Under the pieces are notes generated by a model. It worked only from the letters and a program-made list of their open reading frames with translations. It was not told where the DNA came from and searched no databases. From Chara braunii (Eukaryota; Streptophyta; Charophyceae; Charales; Characeae), in assembly GCA_003427395.1 (NCBI GenBank), contig BFEA01000177.1, forward strand, positions 2,512,885 to 2,535,199: a stretch of DNA of 22,315 bases, given 5' to 3'. The position numbers and the translations under genes are program-made. This document shows positions 7,361-16,357 of this stretch, in pieces (positions within the stretch are counted from its first letter, which is position 1; each line of letters starts with the position of its first letter).

Positions 7361-8329
7361 CCTACAGTTAATGCACATCCTTAGAGTTCCCCCTTTTTTT
7401 GGTACGAATAGGACTGGAGATCCATAAGGGGAAACACTCAGTCGGATCCACCCCTTCTCTACGCGTTTTGTCGGCGAAGCTCACCAAGCTCGCCTGGAGA
7501 CATCCGATAGATCATACCCTTCGGGATGCTTGACCCTAGGATAATCTATATTGCGTGGACGACCTCCCTCTCGACAACTCCTTTCGGTGCTTCAGATGGA
7601 TCAGGGTACTTAACAACTACTCCCTCTATCTCCGACAACATTTCCACCGGCTCGCCTGCTGCTGAGATATAAACTAGGTACATACCCTCCTCCGAATTTT
7701 GCTTATTATAGTAATTATAGAACGCGGCCGCACACATGTATTCGTAGAACTCGATTAGACTACTAGCTTTAAACTTATGTAATCTGGCGGTCCCCCCACC
7801 TCGCAAAATGTGCTTGACCACTTTTCGGTCCCACTCAAACAATGATGTCTCAGTTCCCCTCCCGTGCACGAGAAAAGACACTCAATGTCCTGAAGGTAGT
7901 TGTTGACTACCATGCGCTGTGTTTTAGCACATGTCAACTCCACAGGTCGACTCAGGCGTTGCACTTGCCCCTGTAAGCGCAGGTTCTCAACGCACACGAG
8001 ACTTACAAAGTTCCGTGTCGAGTAAGTGTCATAATAGGCGCCGGCCTTGCGGCCGCCGATGACTACCTCACTTACGAACATCGCACCCTAAGGGGCTTTT
8101 GCCAATGCTGTCCAAGAAGCTAGTAGGTCTGATCTAAGACCACTCCTCCTCTAGCTCCTCTAAGGACTGAAACACATTAATCGAATAGAGACTCGATGTG
8201 TCTGAATGTGTTTGCGGGACAACGATGGAGTCAGTAGTTTGGGCCATCTCTCGAGATGGTAAGGGTGTGTTCACTGTTCACCACCTCGACCCTAGCAGGA
8301 ACAACTACTATTCGTACTTGCCCAACGTG
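7359..8329 (-). pseudogene. Ty3/gypsy pol fragment, copy B (protease and start of RT)
   Basis: Protease: 8081-7870 contains EVVIGGRKAGAYYDTYSTRNF. The active-site triad is D-T-Y (8030-8022), again lacking the glycine. Compared with copy A, about 29 codons are deleted near 7850, including the FLVSDDLPMDILLG segment, and the frame shifts there. The conserved tail with GEPVEMLSEIEGVV follows. The frame is stopped at 7546-7548, where copy A has a Glu codon (E in HAIEIILG). RT sequence can be followed (IPKGMIYRMSPGEL, then frameshifted) only to MCINCRG, ending at 7359-7362, where copy A gag begins. Confidence 0.75.
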
Positions 8330-10304
8330 TTTTCCGGAGCACTGCCATAACTGCTGGCCACGTTGCTACCTACAGGAGCGGAGGTCCCGACGCCTGCCCC
8401 ATCATAGGCGGGATCTTCTCTGTCCCCTTCTTGTTGCAGCATTGAAATTGGTTATGGCGATATTGACCACAATGAATGTAGGCATGTCTGGTGTACCTCC
8501 TCTCCACACGTCCTCTATGAGACCCGCTTTCTCCCATGGAGGAGCATTAGGGTCTGCTTGACTCCTAGACCGGGAACGTCCACGGCGTCTACCGGTCGCC
8601 TTACCTTTCTGAACTAAGGCAGCGACTACTCCACCCCCTGAAGCCTCTACACTGCCTGCCTCTACACCCGCTCCCGCCTGGAAGTCGTCATCCAACTCGA
8701 TGGTAGAACCATGGTAGAACCATCGTTGTCGACGAACATAATGTGGCCCTTCGCCTTCCAGTTGGGAGGCAGTGACTTTTTCCTACCATCCGTTGTAGGT
8801 TTTTGTCCATGCCTTATCTTTGTTTCCAGGTCTAGGGACTTCTTGCTAAACGAAGGGAAGTTGAGCATGTTGATGTGGGCCTCACCTGCCAACTGATTTT
8901 TTAGAGGTATAGGAAAGCATCTCATGTAGGAGGTGAGTAAGATCCGGGGGTCATAGCGCACCTCGGGGACACAGATCAGACGCTCTACTGCGTCTGTGAC
9001 CTCTGTTACTGACCTAAACTGCCTGTTGTGCAAAGTCAAGATCGCATCAGTGGCCTTTGCGCCTCCTGAGGATCATGCCACCTGTCTTCCACCAACTTGA
9101 GGAAGTCATCCAGTTTTTGGTTGGCCGCCCAAGCTCGAAAGTTATGACTGTATCCCTCTAACTGCACTAAACCACTCAACCATCTTGTTGCACTCCCCAC
9201 TAGATAGGAGGCAGCCGCAAGCACTTCCTCGTGTGGCAAGGTAAGTTTACACTTTACATAGACTGGCACTGACCTCAACCATGTGTCGAGGTCTTCGCCG
9301 CCCCTCTTGTCCTCTGTGAAGAGTTTAGGAGCAGCGATGGTCGTCTTTGGAACCCACCGACCTTGTCCCTACACCTGTCCCACCCAGGCTGTGGACCTTA
9401 GGGACCAGGCTGCTGCTCAAGTTGCTGCAGGGGCTATGTACACGGCAGTTGTGCAGGCTGCGAGACAGCAGGTTGCCCGCTTACGGCAACCTGCGATGGA
9501 GGTTGGGAGAATACTGTCTGTACGAAAACCTCTACAGTAGAACCTGTTAAGAACCCTCCTGCTAACGGCATACCTAGGGAAACAGCTTGAACCGATGTTG
9601 GGGAGACATATGGGGATACCCCAGTCAACGGCGGGATTTAAGGAGGCAGTTGTACAACGGGTCAGGCACCGAGCACGGACAGCGATGGTGCTGCCTGTGC
9701 TCGCTCGACCAGCAAGGCCAAACTTTGCTAGATGTCCTAAAGGAGAGCCATGTGGTGGTCCTGCATCTCTACAACAACTTGCAGGGTTGTCCACAACGTC
9801 CTCACATCTGCATCCATGTGCGTCAGGTCCATTCCCTTTAACTCACTGACATCTGTTTGTCTCCGCTGCATCCTGGCTCTTCTTCTAATAATGTTTTCCT
9901 TCTCCGCCTTTATCTCCCCTAAAACCTTATATAGTTGTGCCTCCTGCAGTGTTGCCTGTTGTATGGCGATCTCATCGGAAGTCAACACTATTGGCTGGTT
10001 TGCCATGTCGCCAGTGGACTGACTCAGGGTCTGCGCGACCGTTGACCCTACAGTCCCTGAACTGCTGGCCTGGGAACTCTGCTGCGCAGCGGGTGCCATG
10101 GCTGTTGAAGCAGCGGCTTCGCTTGTGAACGCCCTACTGGCCTCTGCTGCCCTAGCTCTCCGCTGTTGCTGCTACCTCTCCCTTTGCTGGCGGAACAGTG
10201 ACCTATCACCCTCGGTCCGCGGATCCTAATGCCACGTGGGCAATCGAGCGTGTAGCCGAACGCAAGATCCGGTCGTCCTCACTAGTGGTATCCCTATCGC
10301 TCAT
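8330..10304 (-). pseudogene. Ty3/gypsy gag, copy B, broken
   Basis: It starts at ATG 10304-10302 (MSDRDTTSEDDRILRSATRS). After about 31 codons the frame meets stops and shifts; a further TAG lies near 10170. The piece from 10099 carries an S/Q/A-rich stretch and the same RRRARMQRRQTDVSEL segment as copy A. The gag domain lies at 9278-8662 (ATRWLSGLVQLEGYS; LTSYMRCFPIPLKNQL), with a 2-bp loss near 9057 relative to copy A. The zinc knuckle is doubly damaged: it is out of frame with the RSRSRSQADPNAPPWEKAGL segment and its first Cys codon reads Tyr (AYIHCGQYRHNQFQC, about 8485-8440). A near-duplicated 11-bp stretch (about 8697-8720) adds another break. Confidence 0.78.
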
Positions 10305-11572
10305 ATGCTACAAAACTGTGCACAATCTGCACTAAGTCACTCTTTGATGCCTACCTCATCATAGTGCACAGACCGATTTATAATAATTAAAACAATTAAT
10401 CGGTGGCAGCGTCAGAGTGGATACATTTTGGGTCCAACTGGTAACTTAAGATTCCTACAAACGAACTACTTTGACTTTGACTAGTTCGCAAACAGAAAGC
10501 ACAATGAACAGAAAACAGTTCTAACTATGTTGTCTGTCAGATGTTAATGGTTGTACATCTAACTAATCAAAATAAAAATAGAATCATTTGTTGGGTCCGT
10601 TTGCAGAATGGAATCTTACCCGAACTTATCACCTGGAATCTACCCCTCCCTTAATTCGTCCTGAATGTCTCTTGTCGTCAATGTCCCTGAGCAATCCGAA
10701 CAGTGTGCGTGTCTAAAGGTGTGCACACGGTCCACCCTTGTGCCCCAAGTCCTGCTGAGTTGGCAACCCCACAGTCTTTATCCTTGTGTGCAGCGAACCT
10801 TACACTGACTGATTGGCTGATTAAGAGGCGTTTTTAGGGACGGCCCCCGAAGTCCTCAGGAATTATTTATCGTCGCAAACAGGACGGCGATCACATCCAG
10901 TGGAAGGTCCTCGTCGGTACTTATTTATAGACATCTTGTTCTGTCTTTCCCGTAGGGCTGGCCTGCCCCTCAGAACCCCTCTATAGCGCAGCGAACAGAC
11001 AAAGGACAAAGCAACAAAGCATGCGTGCTCTACTCCCAGTGAGTTGGCATGGTGACCGTGACCCGGTGCTTCGTCCAGGGCCCTTCAGATAGCACCGCCC
11101 TCTCCTTCCAGATGCCCACGTGAAGACGGACGACCCTCAAGGTTGAGCGCACCCAACTTCTCACATGAGAGGACACTCAAGACAGAACACACATCCTCAC
11201 GGTAAGAAGTGTCGAAGAGGGTAGATAAGGTTAGGTGCAACATACCTCAAAATAGTTGCCCCCAAGTTCCCCAACGGCAGATATTCTCATCAGACGACCC
11301 GATGCTGATTGTGATGACCAATTGCTGCTTCGTCACAACCAGCATTGTACCACCATTCCACCTCAGCATCAATCACACATCGGATAGTTCTCATCACACT
11401 GCGAACACCCAATATTCACCACTTAGTAGCCTTCATGGCGATACCCCTCGCCTCCTCGGTCGCCACACTTGTCTCCACCCTCCTCACTACACACCCTTCA
11501 CGGCCGCTCACCCAGCAGACCTCATGCATGTACCGCAAAGGCAGAAGACAAGCGCCTGATGAGCCCACCGTA
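10305..11572 (-). other. Putative 5' leader of gypsy copy B
   Basis: This lies between the gag start (10304) and the possible primer-binding site (11589-11573). It has no credible ORF on the - strand. About 1.27 kb is long for a leader, so another insertion may be hidden in it. ORFs on the + strand at 11209-11584 have no recognisable motif. Confidence 0.35.
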
Positions 11573-11589
11573 CCACAACTTTGATACCA
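11573..11589 (-). promoter_or_regulatory. Possible primer-binding site (initiator tRNA-Met type)
   Basis: On the - strand, TGGTATCAAAG begins at 11589. Plant LTR retrotransposons often start their primer-binding site with TGGTATCAGAG, complementary to the initiator tRNA-Met 3' end, so there is one mismatch in 11. It is preceded on the - strand by TTGCA, which could be an LTR end in CA followed by a short spacer. It is on the correct strand and upstream of gag copy B. The matching LTR start and a second LTR were not found. Confidence 0.4.
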
Positions 11590-11756
11590 AATTGCAAGAA
11601 AAATGAGCGATAGCGAACTTCATAAATCACACAGCATCATACACATGAGACCAAATAGTCGTGACCTGCAACCAAGAGTAGAATTGCATCACGAGTTCCA
11701 CCAAATAAGAGCACAGCAAAAGTTCATAATTGACAATGCTGGACAATGTATATCGC

Positions 11757-11845
11757 GTACGCATACGGCCCGTCCGCACGTACGGACGTCCGTACGTACG
11801 GGCCCCCCGGCGCTCGTACGGCCCGTACGTACGGACTTCGGGTCG
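11757..11845. repeat. CGTACG palindrome cluster
   Basis: It contains a perfect 20-bp palindrome ACGTACGGACGTCCGTACGT (11778-11797). It also contains a perfect 17-bp inverted repeat, GTCCGTACGTACGGGCC (11788-11804) with GGCCCGTACGTACGGAC (11820-11836), separated by 15 nt. The core CCGTACGTACGG occurs at 11790-11801 and 11823-11834. ORFs across it read as R/T/Y/G/P/V repeats on both strands, an artefact of the repeat. Confidence 0.85.
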
Positions 11846-11873
11846 TCTGTGCACGGCCTTCCGGAGGGGTGCT

Positions 11874-11984
11874 AGGGGGGTGGACGGGCTGGGGGGGGGT
11901 CGGGTGTCAAGGGGTACCCCCCCATTCAAAAAAACAGTAAAAAAAGATGCTTTTTTTTTTTGGGTTCCGGGTGAATTTTTTTTT
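11874..11984. repeat. Homopolymer-rich block
   Basis: A succession of G runs (11874-11900), a C run (11918-11924), A runs (11930-11946) and two T runs (11951-11961 and 11976-11988). Confidence 0.7.
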
Positions 11985-11988
11985 TTTT

Positions 11989-12047
11989 TGATTGATTGAT
12001 TGATTAATTCGTTGATTGATTGATTGATTGATTATTTGATTGATTGG

Positions 12048-12081
<34 letters not shown>

Positions 12082-12092
12082 AACATGTGCAC

Positions 12093-12134
<42 letters not shown>
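11989..12134. repeat. (GATT)n microsatellite
   Basis: Nearly continuous GATT/TTGA tetranucleotides with a few substitutions and a break AACATGTGCACA at 12083-12094. Confidence 0.95.
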
Positions 12135-12267
12135 CGAGCGTGAAGAAAAAAAAAACGAAAAAAAAAGAAAACAAAATTCATTCAAAAGATTGATTGATTG
12201 ATTTGATTGATTGATTGATTTGATTGATTGATTGATTGGCAGTGGGGGGGTCGCCTCCCCCCCCGCG
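12135..12267. repeat. A-rich spacer, second GATT run and G/C hairpin
   Basis: An A-rich spacer (12144-12180) is followed by (GATT)n with interspersed TTGATT variants (12188-12238). Then come seven G (12244-12250) facing eight C (12257-12264) with a 6-nt loop TCGCCT. Confidence 0.85.
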
Positions 12268-12367
12268 AACACACACACACACACACACACACACCACACC
12301 CACACACGCACGCACCCACACCCACACCCACAACCACACCCACACCCACACACACCCACACACACAA
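12268..12367. repeat. (AC)n / (CCCACA)n microsatellite at the LINE 3' end
   Basis: A pure AC run at 12269-12291, then mixed CCACAC/CCCACA/CGCA units to 12367. On the - strand, LINE ORF2 runs straight into this as an artefactual C/V/G/W repeat, so the ORF2 homology ends at about 12368. Confidence 0.9.
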
Positions 12368-12612
12368 ATGCCCGAATGTCTGAACTTGTTTCTTAGAGCT
12401 AGTCGGGATGTGCTTATCCCTTTAAAGCGCTTATCCCTCCTTGCCAACCAAAGGAGCCAGAAGGCAATGGCGCGAAATTTAAGTGCTATGACCTTTCCTG
12501 TCGTTGCAGTTGTGTCTCCTGTGAGTACAAAATGCTGGTTCCATAAGTTGGATTCCCCGTATGCCCTTCTCCACAAGTCTTGGATCCATTCCCAAAAACC
12601 GCGTGCCACCAC

Positions 12613-12669
12613 ACATTCCCACCATAGGTGCGCCGAGGATTCCACTCTTGGGTACGGACATTGGTCGCA
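12613..12669 (-). other. zf-RVT zinc finger of LINE ORF2
   Basis: The CxxC-x9-H-x4-C pattern in CDQC, then HLWWEC, at the C-terminus of ORF2 after the RT thumb. The tryptophan-rich segment that normally follows is present (ARGFWEWI; AFWLLWLARR). All four metal ligands are kept. Confidence 0.82.
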
Positions 12670-13838
12670 GAATATGTTGATCTGCATTCCTTTCTCTGAA
12701 CACCATTCAGCTGTGGGTACGCAGGAGTGCATGTGCAGCCATTGCAGACCCGCTATTCTGACTTCAGTAATCCCTTGAATCATCTGGCAGTAAATAGGGA
12801 ACCAAGTGGTTACGAAAGAACCGAAGCTTATTGCCGGGGATTTCTTGTTCCAGGAGATCCAAGATTGAGCTGTTAGAGTTGAAGATTGGGATTGCAGGCT
12901 GTACCATACTTTCGGTTTATAGTTGTCCACTGATATAATATCTGTTTCTGCTGTCTCTGCAGTCCTGATCCAACCTACCCGAGTACAGTCAAGGCGTCCT
13001 TCGTCTAGTAGGGGGAATCTCCTACTAATCCTCGATTACTCTGGACCTGTAGAGGAGAGGAAGGGTCGCAACTTGAGGGGCCTAGCCAGTCTATCCTTTG
13101 TCACAACCAAGGAATCGTGCTGTGTCAGGATTTGTTCTTGTTGGGTGTCCCAACGTTCTGCCAAGAGTGTGTTGTTTTCCTTAATTTCCAAGATATGGAT
13201 GATAGAACCTTGCTGCAAAGAGTCCTCCCACCAGGAGTCCTCCAACCATTCGTCTTCTTCTTCCCTCAGGTACTGGAGCCAGGAGGCCAGGATGGCTTCT
13301 ATAATGGAGTCTCTATGGGACTGGACATTCTGTAAGCCACGGAGCTGAAATCTGATTTCCTCAGATGTTTTCCATCGTTTGTGTTTTCTATCCCACAGGT
13401 GTTTCACACGCCAGATCCCTCTTTGCAGCCATTTCTTAGCAAAGTTCCCTGGCAGTGCGGAAACTTCGAAGACTCTTCTTGCCCTGGTTCTAATTGCTGG
13501 GTTTTCGTACAGGCATGTTGTCAGTACTTCTTCAGCTGAAGTTGGTTCCTTGATGTATGAGGGGGATAGTTTGGACCAGGCCCTAAGAATCGGGCCCCAT
13601 GTTGGTGACTTTGTATTTCTGAGTAGAGGGTGAAGGAGCAGGCAATCCCACACAGCCTGATCGTCTGTGAGATTCCAATCTGCTGCTAAAATGGCTAAGG
13701 CCAGACGTACCCACGGAGTGTCTGGGTGTACCGTGAGAAGTCTAGCTGGCCATTTAGATAAGAGTGCCCTATTTTGTTTTGTAGGGTCGATCACTCTTAA
13801 TCCCCCATTAGCTTTCTTTTCCGTGATTTTCCATCATG

Positions 13839-15567
13839 CCAATTTGGATATACATGTGGGTACATCTGAGTCTCCTTTCCAAATGTACCTTGACAACACT
13901 TGACGAATCAGCTGTGCCGAGACATCGGATAACTCCCTTAATGATAAGATGTACCATATTGTCGATATGATACACACGTTCGCCACCATTGCTCGGCCAA
14001 AGAGGGATAAGAACTTCCTTTTTGACCACTTTGCACACGCGTTTCTGATGCGTTCATGGACTATTGAATCTTGGGTCCGACTGCAGTCAGAGAAGGACAC
14101 CAAAATGCCAAGGTATCTTTCAGCGTCTGAGATGGTTAGAGTTCTGATACCAATGTCTAGTGTCAAGGGTTCTCCGTTTAGGGTCAGTACCACCGATTTC
14201 TTCCAGCTTACCTTCATGTCTGATGTTGTTTCATAGACTGAGATGCAATGTCTAAGTGCATTTAATGAATCTGGGGAGTTCTCGGTAAGTGTCGAGAAGT
14301 CATTAGCCAACGCTGACACCTTCAATGAGTACGAAAGACTTAAGGGGAGACCTCTAATTTGGTGGTGAGCTCTGACCATGTTCAACAAGATCTCCATTTG
14401 AATCACGAAAAGGGAGGGTGCTAACGGGCACCCTTGACGAAGTGATCGTGAAATAGTAAATGGTGCAGAGATGAGACCATTGACCAATACTTTGCCTTGT
14501 GAGCCTCCGTAGAGGGCGCGAAACCACTTAATGAAGTTAGGGTCCACTCCCACCCTTATTAACGTGGCTTGGACAAAGTCCCAGTTAACCCTGTCGTAGG
14601 CTTTTTCAAAATCTATGAGAATAACTGCCACATTTGCGTTCCTTAATTTAATCAGTTCGATAGTTTGTGCAATTGTCATAACGTTGTTTAGCACTTGTCT
14701 CCCCGGGACGAAGCCGGATTGATCATATGCTACTAATTTCTTAATCAGGTGTGAGAGTCTTCTTGCCATTGTTTTAGCTATGATTCCTTCCGTGGTTCGA
14801 TTGCCCAATTTAGCCCCATCCAGAATACTATTAAAGACTCTCACCATGTCCGGGCCCAGCAGGTTCCAGAACATGTCGTAGAACTCGACGGGGAGACCGT
14901 CGGGTCCCGGACATTTACCTTTAGCCATGCTTTTTAAGGACTCAGTCAGTTCTGTGAGTGTAATAGGATTTTCCAATTTTTTTTCCTCTTCCTTGGAAAG
15001 AATGCGTTGTGTAGACTCCCACAGGAAATTCTCCTGAGCTTGGTCTACAATAGGGGCACTCGGGTCTTTTTCCGACGTCAGGAGGACCTCGTAGAAGGCT
15101 CTTACATATTGCAATATCTGCTGTGAAGATCTAGCCACTGGTCCCTCTGGGTTGAAAGGGGGGGACATTTCAAACATGAAGGAGGCGGCTAACCCCCCCC
15201 TATCTGGTTTCAAGGTGTTCTTATTTATTCTGTCTGCTGCAATTATTTTATTTATTTGTCTATATTTTTTCCATACTTCGTGTTTGGCTATTTGTTCTTC
15301 TTGCCATTCTTGTAACCATTTAGCCCGGCGTCTCAACCATACTTCATCTGAGAAGGATGTAAAACCCAGATTTGCCTCTGCTTTTTCGATGTTCCTTTTG
15401 TACCGAATTTCTCTCATTTTCCTGTTCACGGCTTTGATACGAGAGAATAGACTAAGGTGGTCTGATATGAGATGGAGGCCTTTGTCTAACCATTCCCTTG
15501 TATAGATCTGTGAAGCTTCTCCATCCTTCCCAAAATTCCACAACCCAGTCGCACATACCGGGATCAT
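13839..15567 (-). other. LINE ORF2 reverse-transcriptase segment
   Basis: A 577-codon open frame. Residues 1-190 are the EN-RT linker, basic and helical (REIRYKRNIEKAEANLGF). Residues of about 200-440 are RT: PGPDGLP at 220-226, the fingers deletion near 262, FVPGRQ at 286-291, motif A Asp at 319, RQGCPLAPSLF, and motif C with Asn at 422 in place of the first Asp. The thumb follows (YLGILVSF; KRKFLSLFGRAMVANVCI) to the stop at 13834. Confidence 0.88.
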
Positions 15568-16357
15568 CGAATATGTGCATACTGAGTCTAAAGCAGCCCC
15601 TTCCCCTTTCGAGTGATGTCCCGCTATTCAGGGAGATTGAGACTGGCTTGTGGTCTGAGAGGTTTCCTGTTAGGATGTCTGCTTGAGATACCAGAGGCAT
15701 GGTCTGTTCATTAACAAAAATAGCATCATGTCTTCTTCTTGTTCGTTCTCCCGACTCCGATTTGTTATTAGAGACCCATGTGAAGGCGATCTCATCCGAG
15801 TGGAAGGAACGGTAGGGGTCGAAGAGATTGTTCTCTGCTAGCAGCTCACACAGATCCATTGACTCCATGGGATGTGAGAGTGGAGTGGTGGAGTCGAGGT
15901 TTGGGTTAGGCACCGTGTTCCAGTCCCCCCCAATAATGATGTGATCGGTACTGGGACTCACGTCGTAGAGGGAATGGATAAATGAGATCTTGTCGGTGTG
16001 ATCGGCTGGGGCATATACTCACATAATACCCCAAGTAATCCCATCGAGAACCAGGATCATTTTGACCCATTTTCCAGAAGGATCAAAGTCAATGCTAGAT
16101 ATAGTGCATGAGAGGGAATTGTGGACTAGGATACCACAACCCCCCTTTGTACCTTCAGTCGGGGCCCATACCTGAGATCCATTCCACCAGTTCTTTAGTT
16201 CATTTATCCTGTCCGCGTCCAGTTTGGACTCCTGGATCAGTGCAATCTGTATTCTTTGTTCATGGATCCAGGATTTAAGTCGAGGTTTCTTAAATTTTCG
16301 GTTCGTATTCACTTAACCACGGACATTCCATGACGCAACCCTTAACCTACTGTCCAT
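15485..16357 (-). other. LINE ORF2 endonuclease domain
   Basis: Nicks target DNA to prime reverse transcription in this family. The four catalytic signatures of the exonuclease-endonuclease-phosphatase fold are all visible: Glu in LIQESK, Asp/Asn in GDWN, Asp in RRRHDAIF, and Asp-His in LSDHKP. The domain is interrupted by stops at 16313-16315 and 16019-16021 but otherwise complete, and ends near the frameshift at about 15500. Confidence 0.85.

Larger units (their letters stand above)
12367..16357 (-). pseudogene. LINE ORF2 (endonuclease-reverse transcriptase), broken
   Basis: It starts at ATG 16357-16355, reading MDSRLRVASWNVRG, the classic APE-endonuclease opening. EN catalytic motifs present: LIQESK, GDWN, RRRHDAIFV, LSDHKP. 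RT: KGKCPGPDGLPVEF, then motif A (LIDFEKAYDRVNW, Asp at 14613-14611), motif B (LRQGCPLAPSLF), and motif C changed to LAND (Asn codon 14304-14302). The zf-RVT finger is CDQC...H...C at 12669-12613. In-frame stops: TAA 16315-16313, TGA 16021-16019, TGA 13836-13834 and TAA 13038-13036. There is one frameshift near 15500. A deletion of about 30 codons at about 14780 removes the RT fingers block normally containing NWRPIS. Apart from the one frameshift, a single frame holds, so decay is fairly recent. Confidence 0.9.

Noticed and set aside
11209-11584. Overlapping + strand ORFs as a host gene
   Set aside because: No recognisable domain, two overlapping frames of similar length, and they lie antisense to the gypsy leader.
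11561-11590. CTGATGAG near 11557 as a further hammerhead
   Set aside because: No GAAA box and no stem II follow it; it is a chance match next to the putative primer-binding site.
12236-12778. 180-codon + strand ORF rich in H and T
   Set aside because: The N-terminal half is a translated AC microsatellite and the rest is antisense to LINE ORF2.
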